Part shown: in pieces, positions 55,412 to 62,021 of the stretch
Layout of the letters: each line of letters starts with the position of its first letter
Numbering within the stretch: position 1 is the first letter of the stretch
Source of the DNA: a virus
Virus record (IMG/VR): IMGVR_UViG_3300043409_000956
Coordinates: 29,093-93,092 of that record
Direction: 5' to 3' (one strand)
Length of the DNA stretch: 64,000 nt
Notes under the pieces: generated by a model
Told to the model about the DNA's origin: nothing
Seen by the model: the letters and a program-made list of their open reading frames with translations, nothing else
Databases searched by the model: none
Position numbers and translations under genes: made by a program

Positions 55412-55918
55412 ATGATAAAAGCATTATTTGCCGTCGATCAATTTGGCGGAATGGGATACAACGGCGGTTTGCCTTGGCCACACAACCGAGCCGATCTAGC
55501 ACATTTCCAAAAATTAACCATGGGGCATGTCGTTGTTATGGGCCGCCGGTCATGGGATGATCCTGCATTAAGTAAACCCCTACTTGGACGAACTGTATAT
55601 GTGGCCACCAATCGATCGGTAACAGCAGGGCGTATATCCGGCAACATTGTGGAAGAAGTTTTAAAATTAGAAAAGATACACTCTAACAAAATTATCTGGA
55701 TTGTTGGTGGTCCGGATATTTTGAACGAATGTCGTGATTTATATGATGCTATTCACTTGACACACTTCAAGGGTTCGTATAAAATAGATACTAAGATAGA
55801 CTTAAAATCATTCTTATCTGGCTTTACTACAGAGTATGCCAGCGTAGCCGAAGACATCCAATCAACCTTTATTAGATATGAACCAATATTTAAACGCACT
55901 CGAGGAAGTCCTAACTAA
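55412..55918 (+). CDS. frd: Dihydrofolate reductase
   Basis: A 168-aa DHFR, which reduces dihydrofolate to tetrahydrofolate with NADPH. Key parts: KALFAVDQFGGMGYNGGLPWPHN (substrate loop), VVVMGRRSWDD (NADPH) and IIWIVGGPDIL (GG motif). Length is close to the usual 160-190 aa. Its end overlaps thyA by 41 nt. Together they supply dTMP for phage DNA, as in T4. Confidence 0.92.
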   Translation: MIKALFAVDQFGGMGYNGGLPWPHNRADLAHFQKLTMGHVVVMGRRSWDDPALSKPLLGRTVYVATNRSVTAGRISGNIVEEVLKLEKIHSNKIIWIVGGPDILNECRDLYDAIHLTHFKGSYKIDTKIDLKSFLSGFTTEYASVAEDIQSTFIRYEPIFKRTRGSPN

Positions 55919-56789
55919 AGGCACAGTCCGAGATGATCGTACAGGAGTAGGCACTATCGGCCTGTTCGGTATGCAACAACGATATAACTTGGCAGAAAGT
56001 TTCCCTGCTATAACTACTAAAAAGCTCGCTTGGAAAAGTGTAGTATCAGAGTTGCTGTGGTTCATCGAAGGTTCAGGAGACGAAACTCGCTTGCGAGAGA
56101 TATTACATGGTAGTAAGCAGTCGGAAAAGACAACTATCTGGACTGGCAATGCCACAGCATCTTATTGGAAACCCCGGGCAAAGTTTGAGGGTGACTTAGG
56201 TCGCGTATACGGAGTACAATGGAGGCATTGGCGTACACCGGTTGAGCACAAAGCAATGAGTTTCAAAGACGATTTTGGTACTACATACAACAGACAAAGT
56301 AGCATACATTTTAAAGAAGTTGATCAATTAATTACATTAATCAACGGCATTCGGCAAGACCCACACGGACGACGACATATACTTTCTGCATGGAACCCAG
56401 GCGAATTAGATGCCATGGCCCTGCCCCCGTGTCATGTGCTTGCTCAATTTTATGTAAACAACGGCCGACTGAGTTGCCAAATGTATCAAAGAAGTTGTGA
56501 CATGTTTTTAGGAGTCCCTTTTAATATCGCAAGTTACTCGCTACTCACAGCGATGATAGCTCAAGTGTGCGGCCTAGCGGTTGGTGAGTTCGTTCATGTA
56601 CTCGGCGATGCACACATCTACCTAAATCATGTTGAACAGGTAAAAGAACAATTAACTCGTGAACCATTACCTGCCGCAACTCTTTGGCTTAACCCTGATA
56701 TCACAGACATTACAGGGTTTACTATGCAAGATATCAGACTAGATGGCTACACCAGTCACGGTGCTATTCAAGCGGAGATGGCTGTATGA
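55878..56789 (+). CDS. thyA: Thymidylate synthase (ThyA)
   Basis: A 303-aa thymidylate synthase. The catalytic cysteine C185 is in ALPPCHVLAQFYV, and RDDRTGVGT, FPAITTKKLAWKSVVSELLWFIEG, DLGRVYGVQWRHW, QRSCDMFLGVPFNIASYSLL and LGDAHIYLNHVEQ are all conserved. It makes dTMP from dUMP using methylene-tetrahydrofolate; DHFR upstream regenerates the cofactor. No intron or split is seen, in contrast to T4 td. ATGA overlap with the next gene. Confidence 0.96.
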   Translation: MNQYLNALEEVLTKGTVRDDRTGVGTIGLFGMQQRYNLAESFPAITTKKLAWKSVVSELLWFIEGSGDETRLREILHGSKQSEKTTIWTGNATASYWKPRAKFEGDLGRVYGVQWRHWRTPVEHKAMSFKDDFGTTYNRQSSIHFKEVDQLITLINGIRQDPHGRRHILSAWNPGELDAMALPPCHVLAQFYVNNGRLSCQMYQRSCDMFLGVPFNIASYSLLTAMIAQVCGLAVGEFVHVLGDAHIYLNHVEQVKEQLTREPLPAATLWLNPDITDITGFTMQDIRLDGYTSHGAIQAEMAV

Positions 56790-57433
56790 TTGTAATGCAC
56801 TATCCGCCGGGTGCAAGAGGGGATTTTCTTGGTGGGTTGTTGTTGGATACTATACAGGAAACAAAAAATTTTGCTGTTGCCACACCACCACCAGGAAAAT
56901 ACACAAAGATACATCACTGTGAACATTGGAATTGGTTAGATACATCTGATACTATTAAAATTAGAATAGACAGTAATAACAATTCAGAAAATCTAATCAG
57001 AATTGCAATGCAACACCTGTTAAAAAACACACGTACCCAATTGGTATATTTGGAAGATGAGTTTGATCATATCTATGTTTATATCAAAGATATACTCAAC
57101 AGAGACAAAGAGTGTTTTTTGCACAAGCACAAATACGATTACTGGATTGATTTTAGTTACTTGTCCGACGTAGATTTTTTGTACGAGTTGTACATGCAAA
57201 TAAATCACACAACACCCGACGATAAATTATTTAAAAATGCTGTGGACAATGTAACAAAACAAAAAACAGAATTATCAACAAAACATAAAAAACTAGCAGA
57301 GTTGTTGGATTTTGAAATTAAGTTAGATCTATTGAACATGTGTAGATCATTTACACATACAGATTTTATTGAATCGCCAGATACAGCAAAATTTTTAAAA
57401 TTAAAAAATTATTCAAACACCCCATTTAATTAA
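56786..57433 (+). CDS. Unknown AT-rich protein, sulfotransferase-like N-terminus
   Basis: A 215-aa protein, AT-rich and coupled to thyA. It opens with IVMHYPPGARGDFLGGLLLD, similar in shape to the first strand and loop of the protein at 22522-23331, then is helical (LIRIAMQHLLKNTRTQLVYLEDEFDHIYVYIKDIL) and Lys-rich. The base composition differs from thyA, suggesting an acquired gene. Not assigned. Confidence 0.55.
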   Translation: MIVMHYPPGARGDFLGGLLLDTIQETKNFAVATPPPGKYTKIHHCEHWNWLDTSDTIKIRIDSNNNSENLIRIAMQHLLKNTRTQLVYLEDEFDHIYVYIKDILNRDKECFLHKHKYDYWIDFSYLSDVDFLYELYMQINHTTPDDKLFKNAVDNVTKQKTELSTKHKKLAELLDFEIKLDLLNMCRSFTHTDFIESPDTAKFLKLKNYSNTPFN

Positions 57434-57445
57434 AAGGTATAGTAT

Positions 57446-58414
57446 ATGAAGTTTATTGTAACAGGAGGTGCTGGCTTTATTGGGCACAATGTAGTACAGC
57501 AACTAGAAGCACTGGGACACGAATGCTTTATCATCGACAATATCACCAACTATGGCTTTGTCCCTAAAGATGAATTGGAATATTTGTCTAGCAGGCGCAA
57601 AGATCGTATTCGTTCAAATGTGCATCATATTGATTTACGCAACATAAAACACGTAGACGATTTCTTTAGAGCATTTGCTAGTGGATGTGCGGCGGTTATA
57701 CATCTTGCTAGTTTCCCCAGACAGAAAGTAGTCAGTGCCAATCCTGTGTGGGGTGCTGAAGTTATGAGTACTGCATTAGTCAACTTACTGGAACAAACAA
57801 AGAATCATCGTATTCCTAAATTTGTTTATATCAGTAGCAGTATGGTCTATGGAGACTTTGATGATGACGTAACCGAAGACTACAACTGTCGGCCACAGGG
57901 ACAATATGGCATCATGAAACTAATGGGAGAACACCTGGTTCGAGACTATACTCGTCGTGCCTGCTTTGATCATACCATTATTCGGCCAAGTGCTGTATAC
58001 GGCGAGTTTGATGTTGAAGATAGGGTTGTTAGCAAATTCATGCTGTCAGCAATGCGTGGTGAAGTGCTCCGAGTCAATGGAGCCAACGAAACCCTAGACT
58101 TTACCTATGTGGAAGATGCCGCCCGTGGTATTGTACAAGCAACTCTTGATTCTAACGCTAAAAATAAAACCTACAACATCACAAAAAGTCATAGTACTAC
58201 TCTATTAGAGGCCGCAACCTTGGCTATTAAAATTGCAGGTCGGGGCACAGTAGAAGTTCGCAACAAGGACGCAGACTTTCCAAGTCGCGGTGCACTGAAC
58301 ATTGCGGCCGCACGTAGGGACTTTGGATTTGATCCCAAAGTTGATGTAGAGGAAGGCTTCCGCAGATATCATGCATGGTTTAAAAAGAGCTCATATTGGA
58401 AAACGCGAATCTAA
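57446..58414 (+). CDS. NAD-dependent epimerase/dehydratase
   Basis: A 322-aa SDR-type nucleotide-sugar enzyme. GGAGFIGHNVVQQL binds NAD, ISSSMVYGDF holds the catalytic Ser, and QYGIMKLMGEHL has the YxxxK pair; IIRPSAVYGEFDVEDRV and LDFTYVEDAARGI are usual in UDP-glucuronate decarboxylase or dehydratase-type members. It acts on a UDP- or dTDP-sugar. It overlaps the aminotransferase by 19 nt, a common pair for making amino sugars. Confidence 0.82.
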   Translation: MKFIVTGGAGFIGHNVVQQLEALGHECFIIDNITNYGFVPKDELEYLSSRRKDRIRSNVHHIDLRNIKHVDDFFRAFASGCAAVIHLASFPRQKVVSANPVWGAEVMSTALVNLLEQTKNHRIPKFVYISSSMVYGDFDDDVTEDYNCRPQGQYGIMKLMGEHLVRDYTRRACFDHTIIRPSAVYGEFDVEDRVVSKFMLSAMRGEVLRVNGANETLDFTYVEDAARGIVQATLDSNAKNKTYNITKSHSTTLLEAATLAIKIAGRGTVEVRNKDADFPSRGALNIAAARRDFGFDPKVDVEEGFRRYHAWFKKSSYWKTRI

Positions 58415-59514
58415 TCCCTTTCTTTGGTATTCGTCGACAGTATGCTCTACACAGAGAAGAGCTGTTGACTGCCATTGATGATGTGTACCGGTCTGGACAA
58501 GTACTAGATGGCATGTACACCATGCGTTTTGAAGAAGCCATTGCCCGTAGATGTGACAGAGCCTATGCCATCACAGTCAACAGTGGCACACAGGGACTAA
58601 AGTTTGCATTACAAGAGTTTGAAGATGCAGACGACGCTTTAATAATCCCTGCTATTAGTTTTGTTGCCACAGTAAACATGGCCGCACAATCTGCATTTAA
58701 AAATACACACATGGTCGATGTTGATGCACAGGGATTGATGTATTTAGAATCACTAGAACGGGCGCACATCGAAGACAATGTCACCACTGTGATGTATGTT
58801 AACTTGTACGGCAACACCATTGACTACGATAGATTTAGACTGCAAACCGAATTCTTTACTTCGCAACGATTGAATGTGATTGAAGATGCCGCACAAAGTT
58901 TTGGTGCCAGTTACCGAGGTATCCCTAGCGGTAAGATGGGTGACATCAGTGTGTTAAGTTTTGATCCAACTAAAAACTTAAACAACTACGGGTCGGGTGG
59001 TATGGTCCTAACTGATGATGCTCGTATAGCATCAAACATACGCAACGAGCGCAACAATGGTAAAGAGTCTGATCACGAATATTCAGGTACCAACAGCAAA
59101 ATGAGCGAAGCTGATTGTGCTCAGATGTTGGTTAAACTACAGTACTTTGATGCTTGGCAAGAACGCAGAACTCGCATTGCTGAATACTATAGTACAGAAT
59201 TATTGAAGTTTGTTGATGTGCCTGCGGCCACACCGGGTGCTGTCCATGCTTGGCACAAGTATGTAATTCGAACAAAAGAACGCAGTAAGTTACAAAACCA
59301 ACTGACCATTGCCGGAATTGAAACAAAGATTCATTACAACAAGACCCTGTTTGATTACCCAGTGGGAGAATGTTATGGTCCGGATCCTGTTACAGGTAGT
59401 TTCTGGGAAGCAACTCGCCTTACCAGGGAATGCCTAAGCCTTCCTATATATCCCGAACTTGCTGATGATGAGGTTGAGCGTGTGGCGGAAGCTGTTAGAG
59501 ACTTTTACTGGTAA
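58396..59514 (+). CDS. DegT/DnrJ/EryC1-family sugar aminotransferase
   Basis: A 372-aa PLP enzyme of full family length. N-terminal IPFFGIRRQYALHREEL, then AITVNSGTQGLKFAL, VIEDAAQSFGASYRGI (EDAAQ, cofactor Asp) and VLSFDPTKNLNNYGSGG with the PLP lysine (about residue 195). It would transaminate the keto-sugar produced by the preceding epimerase/dehydratase. The start is TTG at 58396 (no early ATG), overlapping the upstream gene. The stop is 1 nt from the convergent minus-strand gene. Confidence 0.88.
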   Translation: MENANLIPFFGIRRQYALHREELLTAIDDVYRSGQVLDGMYTMRFEEAIARRCDRAYAITVNSGTQGLKFALQEFEDADDALIIPAISFVATVNMAAQSAFKNTHMVDVDAQGLMYLESLERAHIEDNVTTVMYVNLYGNTIDYDRFRLQTEFFTSQRLNVIEDAAQSFGASYRGIPSGKMGDISVLSFDPTKNLNNYGSGGMVLTDDARIASNIRNERNNGKESDHEYSGTNSKMSEADCAQMLVKLQYFDAWQERRTRIAEYYSTELLKFVDVPAATPGAVHAWHKYVIRTKERSKLQNQLTIAGIETKIHYNKTLFDYPVGECYGPDPVTGSFWEATRLTRECLSLPIYPELADDEVERVAEAVRDFYW

Positions 59515-59515
59515 T

Positions 59516-61246
59516 TTATTTCTTACGAGCCTTTGCTCTACCAGCCTTCATGTTGGCCAACCAGTGTGCCATGCGTTGCTTTTCACCTGATGAATTCTTT
59601 GCTGTCTTGCGTAATGAACTTACACTGGCCTTGGTATTGACACCTGAGCGTTTGGCCAATCCTTTACGTCCGGGATTTTTACCATCAGCAAAGTTTTCGT
59701 TTAATCCAAATCCATCCCGAACAGCATTCATTAGTTCGCTCACACTGGCTTCTGTGGTTGGAAGTGTATCTTGTTCGCCAATATGCGGGTCGCCTTCTTC
59801 AACAGTACCCAACGCATAAGTGAACATACTGTCACCTTCATTGTCAATGATAACAATATAGTATTCATCAGTCATTGCGCCACGAGTCGTGAATATAAAA
59901 GATCCATCGTCTTTACGCTGGCCTTTCCACCCCATGGCTCTCATTGCGCTGTTGATTTTATTCACAACTTCTGGCCAAGGTAACATATTGCCTAATGAGA
60001 AGCCTTCCGCCACACCCGGTGTATGTGTGGGTTGTGTCAATTGAGAGAACTCACGCCTGGCATGTTGTAGGGCATCAACTGCATGAGTTGATGACATTGC
60101 CTTCTTTCTTTTGTCAGTCTTTTTCCATATGACCGCGGCTTGACCATTGTCAATACTTTGTATTTGACCTATCTGCCATGGATTGTCTGGATGTCGTACC
60201 CAGTCGCCGCGATAGACGCCTTCCGTCATGCCTTGTAGATTCTTCTTGGCATATGATAGTTGTATTTTAGGAATCTGTAAGTTTAATCCTGGTGGTGGCC
60301 AGGTGGCCATCTGTGGGTGTGGCGCCGGGTCCAATGGTGGTGGTTCTCCGGGTCTTGGTTGATTACTTGCTTTCCATTGCTTCTCTGCTGTAAGATAATC
60401 TTGATACTGCTGGTTATATGCTTGTTGGGCCTGAGTAAATATGGCCTGATATGCGTCCATTACTTGAATTATATAATTAAAGTAAGTGGCACTCACTTTG
60501 AATTCTTGTGGATTTGCCGTTGCCCATTTGTTTATATCATCTCTGAAATTGTCGATTATTCCATTTGCGTACGATGTAACAAAAGTTTCTCTCTCGCCTG
60601 GCGGTTCATAGTATATGCTTTTTTGTAAATGTCCTAAATAACCTTGTAATCGTGCAGGAATACTTTCCAAGTAACCCTCAAGGCTACCATCATGTTGTCC
60701 ACCTTGGGTGGCCCCTGTTCCGTGCTGTGTTGAAAAATCTTTGTAATACTCATCATTCTGTATACCAATAACTGAGTTAGTTCCGGCGACACCGTGAAAC
60801 CCCACATTCATTTGTTTAAAGGCTGTGTCTATGGCCGTACCGCGGTCGCCTTTGTAGTATTGGGCTTTAATGCCATTGGGAACACTACTACCTTCGGGTG
60901 CCAATACAATAGCACGACCCAAGTTTATTTCGCCTTCGTTGTTGAATCTATACCAGGTGTCTTCTGCTCTAGCACCGGCGGCTTGATCTCTTGGCATCTC
61001 TGCAGGATTTGCAATGATCACATACTTACCGGGAAATTTACCCATATTATGATCGCCCACCATGCTATTAACAGTGAAGTGTAGGGTGTTTCTCTGACTA
61101 TGACCGTTAAACCTAGCGATTGCAGTCAATGATCCATCACCATTGGCCTGTATGTTATCCAACCCATCAACAACTCTGACTAATCTATAACCACCGGCTG
61201 GTGCTTCAGTAAGAGTAGATTCTACAATGATGTCTTTGATTTTCAC
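59516..61246 (-). CDS. Modular protein with capsid-targeting-like N-terminus and basic C-terminus
   Basis: A 576-aa protein. It begins MKIKDIIVESTLTEAPAG, in which IVE|S and LTE|A resemble T4-type prohead protease sites. A long first module (about 15-335) has DxxR, YxxG and Pro-rich segments. It is joined at GMTEG (339-343) to a small beta module (YRGDWVRHPDNPWQIGQIQSID), then at GVAEG (411-415) to an acidic module (PWPEVVNKINSAMRAM). A strongly basic C-terminus (GKNPGRKGLAKRSGVNTKAS, then SSGEKQRMAHWLANMKAGRA) is similar to the DNA-facing tails of phage head proteins I know. It is probably packaged and processed. Last of a three-gene operon (ATGA with the upstream gene). Confidence 0.6.
   Translation of the reverse strand: MKIKDIIVESTLTEAPAGGYRLVRVVDGLDNIQANGDGSLTAIARFNGHSQRNTLHFTVNSMVGDHNMGKFPGKYVIIANPAEMPRDQAAGARAEDTWYRFNNEGEINLGRAIVLAPEGSSVPNGIKAQYYKGDRGTAIDTAFKQMNVGFHGVAGTNSVIGIQNDEYYKDFSTQHGTGATQGGQHDGSLEGYLESIPARLQGYLGHLQKSIYYEPPGERETFVTSYANGIIDNFRDDINKWATANPQEFKVSATYFNYIIQVMDAYQAIFTQAQQAYNQQYQDYLTAEKQWKASNQPRPGEPPPLDPAPHPQMATWPPPGLNLQIPKIQLSYAKKNLQGMTEGVYRGDWVRHPDNPWQIGQIQSIDNGQAAVIWKKTDKRKKAMSSTHAVDALQHARREFSQLTQPTHTPGVAEGFSLGNMLPWPEVVNKINSAMRAMGWKGQRKDDGSFIFTTRGAMTDEYYIVIIDNEGDSMFTYALGTVEEGDPHIGEQDTLPTTEASVSELMNAVRDGFGLNENFADGKNPGRKGLAKRSGVNTKASVSSLRKTAKNSSGEKQRMAHWLANMKAGRAKARKK
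60003..60016 (-). repeat. 14-nt joint repeat, minus-strand copy
   Basis: The reverse complement of GGTGTGGCGGAAGG, encoding GVAEG at residues 411-415 of the modular protein. It is identical to the three plus-strand copies at 9454, 9769 and 9979, about 50 kb away. Confidence 0.8.
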
Positions 61247-61263
61247 TGCTGACTCCTTTTGGC
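61218..61263. repeat. 46-bp direct repeat, copy A
   Basis: This 46-bp block spans the stop of the ParB-like gene and the start of the next one. Read on the minus strand it encodes AKRSQQ-stop and, in the other frame, MKIKDIIVES. Copy B is at 61976-62021 with one mismatch (45/46). Confidence 0.9.
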
Positions 61264-62004
61264 CACATCCTGTTTGCTGATTTCTTCTATGTCCTTGTCT
61301 GCTACTATTTGCACAGGAATACTTTTTGTATCCGACAATTTATAGGCCCAGAATCTATGATGTCCATCTAACACTTGATATCCATTTTTGTATTTGCGAA
61401 CCAACAATGGAGGAAGTTTGTCACCCTTCTTTAAGCCAGCAATAATCTTTTCAACATTGGCTCGGCTCTTAGGTTGTTGCATCTTTGAATCTGGCTCGAA
61501 CCCCACTAGCCTATTGGCAGATATGTTGACTACCGGCAAGCTATCAAACCCTGCGTCATCTACTTCTGCCCCAAAATAGCCAGGGTCTGTGTATAATTTG
61601 ATCTTGCCTTCTGTGAGTTTCTTAGCAGGAACCCAGGCCATGATATCAGTTCGATTCAATAGTTCTGCCGCGGCCCAGGCTCTATGTGCCCCATCCAGTA
61701 TGTGTCCTTCAGCATCCGCCACAACAGGTTTTTTATCTACATGGTGTTGACTATACTCTCTAGCATGGTCAACATCAACAAACATGGCTCGACCATATGG
61801 ATCATTGCCTTCGTCTTCATCATTGGGTACATGTAGACTAGACAATGGCACACGCTTTAATTCATATTGCGGGTTACGCATTATTAATCGTTTTAAGAAC
61901 CCGCCACCTTGTTGGTCTTTGGGATGAATGCCACCCACATAATCCCATATCTGCTCTGCGCTGGCCATGTTTGAGGATTCTACAATGATGTCTTTGATTT
62001 TCAC
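61243..62004 (-). CDS. ParB/sulfiredoxin-like protein with two DGxHR motifs and CTS-like N-terminus
   Basis: A 253-aa protein that starts MKIKDIIVESSNM, as its downstream neighbour does, and ends AKRSQQ. Two ParB-like half-domains are visible: PVVADAEGHILDGAHRAWAA (DGAHR 104-108) and LLVRKYKNGYQVLDGHHRFWAY (DGHHR 213-217), separated by an LTEG joint (130-133). ParB-like folds of this type bind nucleotides or act as nucleases or kinases. If packaged and cut at the Glu sites, it would release two small ParB-like units in the new host. ATGA overlaps on both sides. Confidence 0.7.
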   Translation of the reverse strand: MKIKDIIVESSNMASAEQIWDYVGGIHPKDQQGGGFLKRLIMRNPQYELKRVPLSSLHVPNDEDEGNDPYGRAMFVDVDHAREYSQHHVDKKPVVADAEGHILDGAHRAWAAAELLNRTDIMAWVPAKKLTEGKIKLYTDPGYFGAEVDDAGFDSLPVVNISANRLVGFEPDSKMQQPKSRANVEKIIAGLKKGDKLPPLLVRKYKNGYQVLDGHHRFWAYKLSDTKSIPVQIVADKDIEEISKQDVAKRSQQ

Positions 62005-62021
62005 TGCTGAATCCTTTTGGC
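61976..62021. repeat. 46-bp direct repeat, copy B
   Basis: Same block at the junction of the first and second minus-strand genes: AKRIQQ-stop and MKIKDIIVES. Copy A is 758 bp away, so the whole ParB-like gene is bracketed by the two copies. Confidence 0.9.

Noticed and set aside
60317-60628. Plus-strand frames opposite the cargo operon
   Set aside because: They overlap the better supported minus-strand modular genes, lack ribosome sites and have no recognisable domains.
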